Shown here: positions 52,368 to 60,846 of the stretch, piece by piece | Layout of the letters: each line of letters begins with the position of its first letter | Position numbering within the stretch: position 1 is the stretch's first letter | Source of the DNA: JBJXGE01 sp046154185 | GTDB taxonomy: Bacteria > Planctomycetota > UBA8108 > UBA1146 > JAJFFE01 | Assembly: GCA_046154185.1 (NCBI GenBank) | Contig: JBJXGE010000066.1 | Location: forward strand, 21,505 to 85,504 | Reading direction: 5' to 3' | Length of the DNA: 64,000 nucleotides | Position numbers and translations under genes: made by a program | The notes under the pieces: generated by a model | The model's database searches: none | What the model was told of the DNA's origin: nothing | The model's input: only the letters and a program-made list of their open reading frames with translations

Positions 52368-55312
52368 GGCCGCTCGTTTTCGAGTGCGCGTCGCACGCGT
52401 TCGAGATTCTCACGCACTTGCGCGGTCGTCGCATGGCTAGAGCCGAGCTCTCGCTCGTAGATCCCGAGTATGGCTTCGAGCAGTTCGCGTCCCTCGCGCA
52501 GCCGACCGGTCCGGACGAGCAGCACCGCGAGGTCATTCTTCGCCGTTGTCGTCAGCAGGCTCTCGGCACCAGTCGTCGACGTGAAGTCACCGATGGTCGT
52601 GAGCAGCAACTCCTCCGCTTCGGCCGTGCGGCCGGCATCGCGCCACGCTTGCGCGAGTTTGCCGGCGCGCATGATCGTGCGTGTGTCGCGTGCGCCAAAG
52701 ATTCGCTGACTCAAGTCGCGCGCCGCTGCGAATCGCTCCGCGGCGCGCACATAGTCGCGGCGCTCCGCGTAGAACTCGCCGAGCGAATGGAGGTTCTCAG
52801 CGCTTGCAGCGGACTCGATGCGCCCGAGTACGTAGGCGTCGCGCGCCGCTTCCAGGTGGCGCAGCGCGACGAGTGGTTGGGCCTTCGCGCGCGCGATTTC
52901 GGCGAACGCGCTCTCGATGCTGGCGAGCGCCGCCAAATCGTCGCTCGCGCCTGAGGCGCGGAGCGTTGCCAACGACGAATTCAGTTCTGCCTCGGCAAGC
53001 TCCCATCGATCGTTGGCGGCGAAGCATCGTAGGAGCCCGACGAACGCCGAGCGATACGCCGCGCTCGCTAATCCGAACGATCGCGCGCAAATTCGACACG
53101 CTTCGCGATGCGCCGCCTCGGCTTCGGCCGGTCGACCGGTCGCTTCGAGAAGTCGCGCGCGTTCCATGTTGAATCGGGCGACCGCCGGATGATCGGCGAG
53201 GCCCGCCGCGCGGTATTCCGCGAGCTGCGTTTCGAGGAGCTCGAGCGCGGCCGTGGGCTCCTGGCGTTGCGCATAGACTCGTAGGAGCGCGCTGACGGCG
53301 GCCGCCAGGTGCGGTTGCTCGCGGCCGAGTTCGCGCGCGCGCGCGAGCCACTCTTTCGCGGTGGCGAGTGCCGCTTCGAAGGCCTGAGACTCCATCTGCT
53401 GATTGAATTGCCGGGCCAACTGGTCGCCATGCGGAAACTCGACGGCCGCGGGAAAAGTCGGTAGCGCCGGCGCGGATGGACCGTCATTCGTCGCCGCGCG
53501 CGAAGGCGAGGTCGAGTTTGTCGCCGGCGCGACAACCGCGTTGGCGACGAGCCCTCCGGTGCCCTCGCGCACTTCCTGCACGCGATCCGCCGGCAAGTCG
53601 AGCCACTCTTCACTTCGTCCGCTCGGCCACGTGACAACGAGTCGCTCGACACGCGACGCGGCGCCGAGGCCGAAGTGCACGCGCCGATCGTTTGACGATT
53701 GATAGCTCGCGTGCGGCGCCACTTGTCGACGCAGACGGCGGCCTTGCACGTAAACGTCTATCCACGCGCCGATGCCGTCGCGGTTGCTGTGCGTGCCCGT
53801 CGTTTTCACGGCCAACCAGTGGTGAGTGCGCGGCGTCTCATTCTTCAGCAGCAGCGCCGGTCCGCGATTGTTGTTCACGAGAATATCGATATCACCGTCG
53901 TTGTCGTAGTCGCCGAACGCGGCGCCACGTCCCATTTCTATAGGCTCGAGACCCGGCCCGGCGAGGTGGGTGATGTCTTCGAACTTTCCAGACGTGGAGA
54001 CTCGCAGCAGTTGATGGCGCTCGGCGTACGGATGGTCGGCGCGCACCGGCGGCGACCGTCGCATGACCGCGCCATTGGCGATGTAGAGTTCGAAGTGGCC
54101 GTCATTATCGGCATCGAGAAAGCCGATGCCAAAGCTCGTCTCGACGACCGAGTGGCGCGCGAGGTGGCTCGCGCGCGTGCCGTCTTCGAAACTGCCATCG
54201 CCACGATTCACGTAGAGCGTGTTCGTCTCGTTGAAGAAGTTCGTGACGACGAAATCAAAATCCGCATCGTGATCGAAGTCTTCGACGGCGATTCCCATGC
54301 TGGCCTCGGGTCGGCCATCGGCGTTGTATGCGCAGCCGTATTCGGTGGCGACTTCTACGAAAGTGCCGTCGCCGCTATTGAGCCAGAGAAAGTTCGGCTG
54401 GTGGTCGTTAGCGACGAACAGATCGGCATCGCCGTCGGCATCGAAGTCGGTGGCGACGGCGCCGAGTCCGTACGAAGTGCGACCTTCGACGCCCGCACGC
54501 TGGGTCGTGTCCTCGAACGTGCCGTCGCCGCGATTGCGATAGAGCCGGCTCTGGCCCGGCGGGTAGGCGGTCGGGTTGCAATAATCCTGCTGGCCGCTCG
54601 GATCGTAACAGGGTTGCTCCTGATCCGGCGACCAACGCACGTACACAGTGACGAAGAGATCGAGCCAGCCATCACGGTCGTAGTCGAAGAAGGTCGCGCT
54701 GCTCGAAAACCCCGCTGCGCCGAGCCGCGCGGTCGACGTCACGTTTGTAAAGTGGCCGCGTCCATCGTTGGCGAGTAGCACGTCTGGGCCGACATTGCAG
54801 ACGTAAAGATCGGTGTCGCCATCGTTATCGTAGTCCGTCGCCGCGCAACCCATGCCATAGCCAATATTGCCGAGGCCTGCGGCAATCGTGTCGTTGCGGA
54901 ACTTGCCGCCACCCTCATTTCGGAAGAACTGTTGGCCGCGCGCACCGTCGCCGTCGCTCGCGGGAATAGGACCGCCTTGCACGAGGTACACGTCGAGGTC
55001 GTCATCGCCATCGGCATCGAAGAACGCGGCGCCGGCGCCCATTTCCTCGGGCAAGTGGTACTTGAGCGCGCCGGGCTCGTGGCGAAAGAGAATCCCCGCG
55101 TCTCGGCTGTATTCGGTGAATCGAATGGACGTCGAGCCATCTGCCGAACCCACCGCCGAACCATTCGCCGAACCAATGTCGTGTTGGCGCGTGGTCGTCG
55201 TACGAAACTCGCAGGACGTTGCGAGTAGCAGCAATCCGAGACTTCCCACTGACCAATACGCCAGCACCGCGGGGGGCAAGCGCACAGCGGTGTTTTTTTG
55301 CTCGATCGTCAC
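52364..55312 (-). CDS. FG-GAP/VCBS and ASPIC-UnbV lipoprotein with C-terminal TPR-like region
   Basis: About 982 residues. A signal peptide ends at lipobox LLATSC. Residues ~60-490 carry repeated integrin-alpha/VCBS Ca-binding blades (DADGDDDLDVYLV, DYDNDGDTDLYVCN, DFDADGDADLFVAND, DYDNDGDIDILVNN). An ASPIC/UnbV domain follows at ~500-580 (NRDGIGAWIDVYVQGRRLRR, VTWPSGRSEEWLDLPAD). The remaining ~370 residues are helical TPR-like repeats. The protein should sit on the cell surface or periplasmic face and bind ligands or proteins. GTG 55312 gives a compact signal peptide; TTG 55339 is the alternative. Its stop overlaps the start of the kinase gene. Confidence 0.9.
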   Translation of the reverse strand: MTIEQKNTAVRLPPAVLAYWSVGSLGLLLLATSCEFRTTTTRQHDIGSANGSAVGSADGSTSIRFTEYSRDAGILFRHEPGALKYHLPEEMGAGAAFFDADGDDDLDVYLVQGGPIPASDGDGARGQQFFRNEGGGKFRNDTIAAGLGNIGYGMGCAATDYDNDGDTDLYVCNVGPDVLLANDGRGHFTNVTSTARLGAAGFSSSATFFDYDRDGWLDLFVTVYVRWSPDQEQPCYDPSGQQDYCNPTAYPPGQSRLYRNRGDGTFEDTTQRAGVEGRTSYGLGAVATDFDADGDADLFVANDHQPNFLWLNSGDGTFVEVATEYGCAYNADGRPEASMGIAVEDFDHDADFDFVVTNFFNETNTLYVNRGDGSFEDGTRASHLARHSVVETSFGIGFLDADNDGHFELYIANGAVMRRSPPVRADHPYAERHQLLRVSTSGKFEDITHLAGPGLEPIEMGRGAAFGDYDNDGDIDILVNNNRGPALLLKNETPRTHHWLAVKTTGTHSNRDGIGAWIDVYVQGRRLRRQVAPHASYQSSNDRRVHFGLGAASRVERLVVTWPSGRSEEWLDLPADRVQEVREGTGGLVANAVVAPATNSTSPSRAATNDGPSAPALPTFPAAVEFPHGDQLARQFNQQMESQAFEAALATAKEWLARARELGREQPHLAAAVSALLRVYAQRQEPTAALELLETQLAEYRAAGLADHPAVARFNMERARLLEATGRPAEAEAAHREACRICARSFGLASAAYRSAFVGLLRCFAANDRWELAEAELNSSLATLRASGASDDLAALASIESAFAEIARAKAQPLVALRHLEAARDAYVLGRIESAASAENLHSLGEFYAERRDYVRAAERFAAARDLSQRIFGARDTRTIMRAGKLAQAWRDAGRTAEAEELLLTTIGDFTSTTGAESLLTTTAKNDLAVLLVRTGRLREGRELLEAILGIYERELGSSHATTAQVRENLERVRRALENERP

Positions 55313-55461
55313 CGCGGCGAGTTTAGCCCATGCCTCCAAATCTGGCAGCAGCAGCGCTTCAGTCGCTAGTGGGAGTCATCCGATAGCGAGAACATGGGGC
55401 CCGTGAACTTCGCTAGCGCGCGCACACTGATTTCTAGACTTCCGCCATTGAATGCGCGGGC

Positions 55462-55467
55462 TATAAT
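55462..55467 (+). promoter_or_regulatory. Perfect TATAAT -10 box
   Basis: A consensus -10 hexamer inside GC-rich sequence, followed by a transcript-like unit ending at the terminator at 55744. No good TTGACA-like -35 lies 16-18 nt upstream (the sequence there is CTTCCG). Confidence 0.55.
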
Positions 55468-55611
55468 CGCGCCCACAAAACTGGCTCCTGCTACGCGTGG
55501 CATGGAGTCTTCAACTGGCTCTTCGGGACGCCGAAGGGAAAAGGATCCTGGCGGCGAGTCTGACTCGCGACGGCTGGGGCAGCCTTTTAACTAGCGAAAG
55601 GAGGTGGTCCG

Positions 55612-55653
55612 GTGATTGAATTCCGTGACTCTACTGGGAGGTCGAAAGAATAA
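55612..55653 (+). CDS. Possible 13-residue peptide with exceptional ribosome binding site
   Basis: GTG at 55612 follows GGAGG by 7 nt and opens VIEFRDSTGRSKE before TAA. A second frame, GTG 55625 to TAG 55700, overlaps it at +1 (25 codons, including GRYGFRPFTL). Which, if either, is translated cannot be told from one sequence. The ribosome binding site is far stronger than a chance occurrence would give. Confidence 0.35.
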   Translation: MIEFRDSTGRSKE

Positions 55654-55705
55654 TCCCGTACACCTGACGGGGCGGTACGGCTTCCGACCGTTCACCCTGT
55701 AGATG

Positions 55706-55744
55706 AAGCCCGGTGGTCGAACAACCACCGGGCTTCTTTTTTTT
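55706..55744 (+). terminator. Strong intrinsic terminator
   Basis: A perfect 12-bp stem AAGCCCGGTGGT / ACCACCGGGCTT with a 6-nt CGAACA loop, followed by C and eight T residues (55737-55744). This is the only classical rho-independent terminator I found in the window. Confidence 0.93.
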
Positions 55745-55746
55745 CT

Positions 55747-55812
55747 AGGGGTGTTGTCCGCAACACCCCTCGCCTTTTCGGCAGAGCCGAAAAGGCGCAC
55801 CCCACACGTTCG
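55747..55812. repeat. Hairpin repeat, family 2, copy 3
   Basis: AGGGGTGTTG-TCCG-CAACACCCCT is followed directly by CGCCTTTTCGGC-AGA-GCCGAAAAGGCG, both perfect stems, and then by CACCCCACACGTTCGCG. The layout matches the copies near 20.9 and 33.9 kb, with compensating base changes in both stems. Confidence 0.88.
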
Positions 55813-55844
55813 CGCCTCCGGCGCGTGGGCGCGTGCATCGCCCT

Positions 55845-55979
55845 GGGAGCGCGGGCGTCTCGCCCGCTCCGGCGACGGCAATGAATGCGCGTGACCCGCC
55901 GCGCTGTGCGGGACGTTGGGCGAAATGAACCCATGGGCCGCCGTGCGATCTGCGGAGCGGGCGAGACGCCCGCGCTCCC
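55845..55979 (-). mobile_element. 135-bp inverted-repeat element, family 1, inserted in SDR gene
   Basis: Ends are perfect 26-bp terminal inverted repeats (GGGAGCGCGGGCGTCTCGCC at each outer end, read inward), each able to fold on itself. The interior matches the copy at 13795-13927. It has no transposase, so it is a MITE-like or REP-like passenger. It lies exactly where the epimerase reading frame loses similarity to its family. No obvious target duplication is seen because the other half of the gene is missing. Confidence 0.8.
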
Positions 55980-56497
55980 ATCGCCGAGCGCAGCGCCACC
56001 TTGTGTGTTCGCGGCGTGACTGCGTCCCACAGCGCCTGCTCCCACGCGCACGCGACTTCGACGGAGAACGCGTCCTTCGCTTCCGGTGTATCGCCGATTT
56101 CGCCCGACTCATCCCAAGCCGGCGAGAACGTGTGGCGATAGATGGTCGCGGTGCTCGCGTTGAACCAGACGCGCGGCGGCGTGGCGCAACGGGCGATGGA
56201 TTCACCTAAGATGCGCGTTGTTGCAACCCGCGACTCCAAGATTTCGCGGCGGTTTCGCGCGTGATAGCGGCAATTCACCGAGCGCCCCGCGAGATTGATG
56301 AGGGCGTACGCGCTCTCGAGTTCGCGCGACCACTCGCCGATCGTGCGCCCATCCCACCACACTGTTCGTGCGGAGGGCACGATCGTCGCGGGTCGGCGCG
56401 TCAGAACGACGATGTCCGCGTCCTGCTGCGCGCAGTGCTGGGCGAGCGCGTTGCCGAGAAATCCGCTGCCACCCGCGATAACGATGCGTTTTTTCAT
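55980..56497 (-). pseudogene. SDR epimerase (TIGR01777/YfcH-like), truncated by repeat insertion
   Basis: From ATG 56497 (GGGAG about 10 nt upstream) the protein reads KKRIVIAGGSGFLGNALAQH, with the Rossmann glycine motif. ALINLAGRSVNCRYHARNRR and STATIYRH follow. These are hallmarks of the TIGR01777 epimerase family of about 300 residues. After residue ~173 (KVALRSAM), where the family continues with a conserved VLG loop, the frame enters the family 1 repeat and then family 2 repeat, ending at 55745. The final ~120 residues are absent from the window. The encoded chimera of about 250 residues is unlikely to be active. Confidence 0.82.
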
Positions 56498-56611
56498 CGT
56501 GTTCACACTCCCTTGGTAGTTGCCGGGCGACGGCGCTCCTCGGGGACTTCTGGCGCCACAGAGATTACCGAAGCTGCTCGGCGAACCGCAAGCGTCGGCT
56601 GTGCGCTCGAC

Positions 56612-58759
56612 CTACTTGCGCGGCGTCTTGGGCTTTGCAACGGGGAGAAGTTTGGCGAGCGCCGCGATCGCGGGCGCGAGCGGTTGTGGATCGTCGAGCG
56701 CGGGGCGAAAGAGGTCGCCGAGCCGGCGCACGCGCGTCGGCATCGTGTCCAGCGTAAACGACTGCGGTGTGAGATCGCTCGCGACCTCATCCCAATCGAG
56801 CGGCGCCGACACTGTTGCGCCCACGACCGGCCGCACGACGTACGGCGCCACCACTGTTTGGCCGCGCCTATTCTGTCCAAAGTCGATGTACACGCGATTT
56901 CCCCGGCGCCCGACGGCGCGCTCAACCGTGGCGATCTCGCCGTGGTCGCGCACGATCCAGCGTGCGACCAACTCAGCGAACAGGAGCGACTGCGCATAAT
57001 CGTGATCCGCGGTGAGCGGGATATAGATGTGAAGTCCGCTCGCGCCGGAAGTCTTCACCAACGGCCGCAGTCCCACGCTGCGCAACAGCTTGCCGATTGC
57101 GACCGCGAGGCGCGTCGCGAGTGCGAATCCGTCCTCGGGCGGATCCAAATCGATGACACAGAAATCGCAGGCGTCGAGGTGTCCGCGCCGCGACAGCCAT
57201 GGGTGCAAATCGATACTGCCGAGGTTGACGAGATAGAGGAGTGTGTCGCGGTTGTTGCAGACGATGTAGCGCAGCGGCTCGCCATTTTCCTCGCCGACCA
57301 CGACGGTCTCCACCCACGGGGGCAAGTTCTTGGCGAGGTTCTTGTGATAGAAGGCCGCGCCGTGAATGCCCTCCGGCATGCGCCGCAAATGCACCGGCCG
57401 ATCGTGCAAGTGCGGCAGCAAGTTTTCGGCGATGGTGTCGTAGTACTCGAGGAGTTGGCCCTTCGTGATGCCATTTTCGGGCCAGTAGAGTTTCGCGAGA
57501 TTCGAGAACTTGATGCGCGCGCCCGCGGTCGAGACAGCGCGCACGGCCGCGCGCTTCGTCGCCTGCGGCGGACGCGCGATCACTTTTACTTTTGGCGCCG
57601 GCACACTAATCCAGGCATCGGAACGCGCGCTATATGCCGAGTCCGCGCGCTTACCGACGATGCCGGTGAGACCGGACGCCGCCACGACCTCGAGCAGCTC
57701 CGCGCCACGGTCCGTCAAGTGATCGACGAAAAGCAGATTCGGCGCGCGTTGCGGCAGCAGAGCCTTGAGCGCGCGCTTGCGCTCCGCGAGCGCGTGATTC
57801 CGCAAGTCCCAAGCTTCGTAGTAGAGAAGATCGAATGCGTAGTACTTGAGTGCCGCGGTGTCGCTGGTCGCGATGGCATGCTCGACACTTTCGCGCCCAC
57901 GCCGATCCTGGTCGCCCTCGGCGACGAGTACGCCGTCGAGCACGAACGCACGCGCGTGGACGGTTGCGAGCGCGAGTTCGAGTTCCGGTAGTGCGAGCGC
58001 GCGCCGCGCGCCGCTCGGCGCGCGATACGTTACCTCGCCATCGCGATCACGCGCGATCGTGAGTCGGAGTCCCCCGAACTCGAGCTCGTAGAACCAGCCG
58101 ATCGTGGTCGGCAACTTTGCAATCGGTTTTGCCACCCTCGCGCGCACGCGCTGCGGCGCCGGCGTGCGCCGAGTGCGCGAGAGATCGAGCGGAAAGAGCG
58201 GCTCGTCCGTCTCGCGCGCATAGATGTCACGGTACTTGAAGAGCAACCAGTCGTTCGGTCCGCGCCGCGTCTTCACGAGATGCCACTCACCGCGCAAGCG
58301 GCCGCCATCGATGAAGAACTCGACCTTGCCGGCGTCGAGCGCCGCTTTGCCCGCGAGCTTGCCGCGCCACTCGTAGTTGCCGGAATCCCAAATCACGATG
58401 TTGCCGGCGCCGTACTCGCCTTGCGGAATGACGCCCTCAAACTCGAGGTATTCGAGCGGGTGGTCCTCGGTTTGAACGGCGAGAAACTTCTGCGCCGGCA
58501 CGAACGAGAAACCCTTCGGCACGGCCCAACACTTGAGCACGCCGTCGAGTTCGAGGCGCAGGTCGTAGTGCAAATGGCGCGCTTCGTGTCGGTGGATGAC
58601 GAAGCGTGTGGGAGCGGCGGACTCTGCCGCGCGCCGCGCGCGTGCGCGTGGCGCCGGCTCGGGCGTGCGCGAAAAGCTGCGACGCTCCGAGTAGCGCGCG
58701 AGGCTCGGTTTCTGCGCAGGCGGCGCGGATGTGCGCTTTTTAGTCGATTCCTTTGCCAT
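56612..58759 (-). CDS. ligD: LigD: phosphoesterase, degenerate ligase and polymerase domains
   Basis: 715 residues from ATG 58759. The 3'-phosphoesterase domain (~45-200) includes HEARHLHYDLRLELDGVLK, EDHPLEYLEFEGVIPQGEYG and WHLVKTRRG. The middle region (~215-400) is clearly an ATP-dependent ligase by fold, but motif I reads YELEFGGLR. The catalytic Lys is Glu227 and the Asp of KxDG is Gly229, so it cannot form the AMP adduct. The polymerase/primase domain (~425-700) keeps its metal-binding aspartates (CVIDLDPPEDG, VYIDFGQNRRGQT) and SGASGLHIYIPL. It acts in non-homologous end joining with the divergent Ku gene. The domain order (PE-Lig-Pol) is one of several known. Confidence 0.92.
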   Translation of the reverse strand: MAKESTKKRTSAPPAQKPSLARYSERRSFSRTPEPAPRARARRAAESAAPTRFVIHRHEARHLHYDLRLELDGVLKCWAVPKGFSFVPAQKFLAVQTEDHPLEYLEFEGVIPQGEYGAGNIVIWDSGNYEWRGKLAGKAALDAGKVEFFIDGGRLRGEWHLVKTRRGPNDWLLFKYRDIYARETDEPLFPLDLSRTRRTPAPQRVRARVAKPIAKLPTTIGWFYELEFGGLRLTIARDRDGEVTYRAPSGARRALALPELELALATVHARAFVLDGVLVAEGDQDRRGRESVEHAIATSDTAALKYYAFDLLYYEAWDLRNHALAERKRALKALLPQRAPNLLFVDHLTDRGAELLEVVAASGLTGIVGKRADSAYSARSDAWISVPAPKVKVIARPPQATKRAAVRAVSTAGARIKFSNLAKLYWPENGITKGQLLEYYDTIAENLLPHLHDRPVHLRRMPEGIHGAAFYHKNLAKNLPPWVETVVVGEENGEPLRYIVCNNRDTLLYLVNLGSIDLHPWLSRRGHLDACDFCVIDLDPPEDGFALATRLAVAIGKLLRSVGLRPLVKTSGASGLHIYIPLTADHDYAQSLLFAELVARWIVRDHGEIATVERAVGRRGNRVYIDFGQNRRGQTVVAPYVVRPVVGATVSAPLDWDEVASDLTPQSFTLDTMPTRVRRLGDLFRPALDDPQPLAPAIAALAKLLPVAKPKTPRK

Positions 58760-58959
58760 AGCAGCGGTAACGCGGTCGCCCTCTCTTTGCGTCAAACCCG
58801 AGCACTGAATCGCAGCGGACCCCTCGCGATTCACGCGATGCGCCTTGTCTCGGTGCCCTTGGTCTCCGATATACTACCGGGCCGTCCGCTCCGCGCGAGT
58901 CGCCCGCCGTTGGTGTGGGCCGGAGTGAGTGCAATCCGGAATGGGAAAGGGCGTCGTCG

Positions 58960-59898
58960 ATGGCGACTCGTGCGAGCTTCAAAGGTTTCTTGCGTTTGAG
59001 CCTCGTCTCAGTGCCGGTCAAGGCGTACACGGCGAACGCTTCGAGCGCGTCTGAGATCCATCTCAATCAACTCCATGCCGAGTGCAATAGCCGGATTCAG
59101 TATCTCAAGTCTTGTCCGCTCCATGGACCGGTGAAGAGCGATGCGATCGTCAGCGGCTACGAGTACTCGAGCGGTCAGTATGTCGTCATCGATCCCGACG
59201 AAGTCGCCAAGTTGCGCAAGACCAGCGACAAGACGATCGACCTCGACGGTTTCATTCCGGCGGACAGCATCGATCCGATTTACTACACGGGCAAAACCTA
59301 CTACCTGCTGCCGGACGGTCCCGTCGGGCAAAAGGCGTACGCGCTCGTGCTGCACGCGTTGCGCGAGGACAAGCTACACGGCATTGCGCGAGCGGTGCTT
59401 TCAGGTCGTGAACAAGTCGTGGCGGTGAAACCCGCCGGTGAGATTATCGCGATGTGCGTGCTGTCGTATGCGAACACGGTCAAGAAGCCTGAGGAGTTCG
59501 AGGAGGAGTTGGAGGCGGCGAGTTTCAACGACGAAGAGTTGGCGCTGACGCGAACGCTGATCAAGGCGTCATTGCTCAAGAAGTTCCAACTCGACAAGTA
59601 TCACGACGGCTATACCGAGAAACTCAACGAGCTCATTCAGGCGAAAGTCGATGGTCAGGAAATCGTGGCGTCGCCCGACCCGGAGGAGCCGAAGGTCATC
59701 AATTTGATGGAGGCGCTCAAGGCATCGGTCGAGAACGCACGGCGCGGGGGAAGCGTTGAAGCCGGCGCGCCGTCCGTCGCGCCCGCCGCCAAATCGCGTG
59801 AGAAAGCTGCGGCGGCGAAGCCGGTCAAGCCAAAGATGGCGCCGAGCGCCGCGCGGCGGGAATCGACCGGGCGCGCGAAACGCAAGCAGAGCGGCTGA
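58960..59898 (+). CDS. ku: Ku, DNA end-binding protein of bacterial NHEJ
   Basis: 312 residues from ATG 58960 (AAAGGG about 8 nt upstream). The Ku core is seen in FLRLSLVSVPVKAYTA, LHAECNSRIQYLKSCPLHGP, YEYSSGQYVVIDPDEVAKLR and PIYYTGKTYYLLPDG. The C-terminal ~60 residues are Lys/Ala/Arg-rich, as in Ku tails that bind DNA and LigD. It forms a homodimeric ring on DNA ends and recruits LigD. LigD is divergent 200 nt away and the separate ligase follows 10 nt downstream. Confidence 0.97.
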   Translation: MATRASFKGFLRLSLVSVPVKAYTANASSASEIHLNQLHAECNSRIQYLKSCPLHGPVKSDAIVSGYEYSSGQYVVIDPDEVAKLRKTSDKTIDLDGFIPADSIDPIYYTGKTYYLLPDGPVGQKAYALVLHALREDKLHGIARAVLSGREQVVAVKPAGEIIAMCVLSYANTVKKPEEFEEELEAASFNDEELALTRTLIKASLLKKFQLDKYHDGYTEKLNELIQAKVDGQEIVASPDPEEPKVINLMEALKASVENARRGGSVEAGAPSVAPAAKSREKAAAAKPVKPKMAPSAARRESTGRAKRKQSG

Positions 59899-59908
59899 CG
59901 CGTCGATC

Positions 59909-60838
59909 ATGACCGCGCGTCTGCCCGCGAAATTGTCGCCGATGCTCGCCAAGTCGAGCACGCCGTTTGATTCCAGCGCGCACTTGTTTGAGATCAAGTG
60001 GGATGGCACGCGCGCGCTCGCGTTTATCGAAAATAGGCAGCTGCGGCTCCGGAACCGGCGTCACGCCGTGCTCGACGATCGTTACCCGGAATTCGAGTTC
60101 TTGGCGCGGCTGCCGAGCGGAACGGTGCTCGACGGCGAAGTCGTGGTGCTGCGCGGTGGTCGCCCGCAGTTCACGCGGCTCTTGGCGCGCGAGCAAACGC
60201 GCAGTCAGCGCCGAATCGCGGCGCTCGCGCGCGCCGAACCCGCGACCTATGTGGTGTTCGATCAACTCTATGAGCGCGGGCGCGCGATCATCGATGCACC
60301 ATTGATCGAGCGCCGACGCGTGTTGGCGGAGACGGTGAAACGCTGCGAGTCGCCACGGCTTTTGTTTTCCGACGGCGTCATCGAGACTGGCTGCGAATAT
60401 TTTGCGGCGGCATGCAAGCAAGAACTCGAAGGCGTGATGGCCAAGCGACTCGATAGTCGCTACGTGCCGGGCAAGCGGAGCGCCGCGTGGCTCAAGATCA
60501 AGCGCGTGCAGCGGCTCGTCGCGGTGATCATCGGTTTCCTCGCGCAGGGAGAGTCGGACTTGCGCAGTCTCCTCCTCGCGACCAGCGAGGACGGCAAACT
60601 GCGCTACGCCGGTAAAGTCGGCAGCGGACTCGGCGCCGAGCTGCGCACTGAACTACTAGAAATGCTGCGCAGCCGGCCGCGCCCGCGATGTATCATTCCG
60701 GTCGATGCACGTGCGCTGCGCGAACGTCCGCGGTGGGTCGAGCCGGAACTCTACTGCACTGTCAACTACCTCGAGCGCACGGCGCAGGGAGAACTGCGCG
60801 GTCCGAGTTTTGGTGAGCTGTTGCGCGCCGAAGGCTAA
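59909..60838 (+). CDS. Stand-alone ATP-dependent DNA ligase (LigD ligase-domain type)
   Basis: 309 residues. The intact motif I is FEIKWDGTRAL near residue 29, with nucleophilic Lys. Then come LDGEVVVLRGGRPQF (motif III), EGVMAKRLDSRYVPGKRS (motif IV) and WLKIKRVQRL (motif V), and a compact OB domain. The size and motifs match the ligase domain of LigD or LigC-type enzymes. Placed 10 nt after Ku, it most likely seals breaks in place of the degenerate ligase domain of the neighbouring LigD. Confidence 0.93.
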   Translation: MTARLPAKLSPMLAKSSTPFDSSAHLFEIKWDGTRALAFIENRQLRLRNRRHAVLDDRYPEFEFLARLPSGTVLDGEVVVLRGGRPQFTRLLAREQTRSQRRIAALARAEPATYVVFDQLYERGRAIIDAPLIERRRVLAETVKRCESPRLLFSDGVIETGCEYFAAACKQELEGVMAKRLDSRYVPGKRSAAWLKIKRVQRLVAVIIGFLAQGESDLRSLLLATSEDGKLRYAGKVGSGLGAELRTELLEMLRSRPRPRCIIPVDARALRERPRWVEPELYCTVNYLERTAQGELRGPSFGELLRAEG

Positions 60839-60846
60839 CCTGAGCG

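Larger units (their letters stand above)
55474..55744 (+). ncRNA. Candidate ~270-nt independent transcript (small RNA or sORF mRNA)
   Basis: Runs from about 7 nt after a perfect TATAAT box to a textbook intrinsic terminator. In the middle is AAAGGAGGTGGTCC (55597-55610), complementary over 14 nt, with one G-U pair, to the usual 3' end of 16S rRNA. It leads a 13-codon frame and an overlapping 25-codon frame. The leader contains a GCGAGTCTGACTCGC hairpin near 55555. I cannot assign it to a known RNA family. Transcript ends are inferred. Confidence 0.5.

Noticed and set aside
55394..55594. 66-codon frame upstream of the super-SD element
   Set aside because: No ribosome binding site and it spans the inferred promoter; composition is not protein-like.
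56261..57991. 576-codon open frame antisense to LigD and the SDR fragment
   Set aside because: It crosses two real genes and an intergenic gap and has no recognisable domain.
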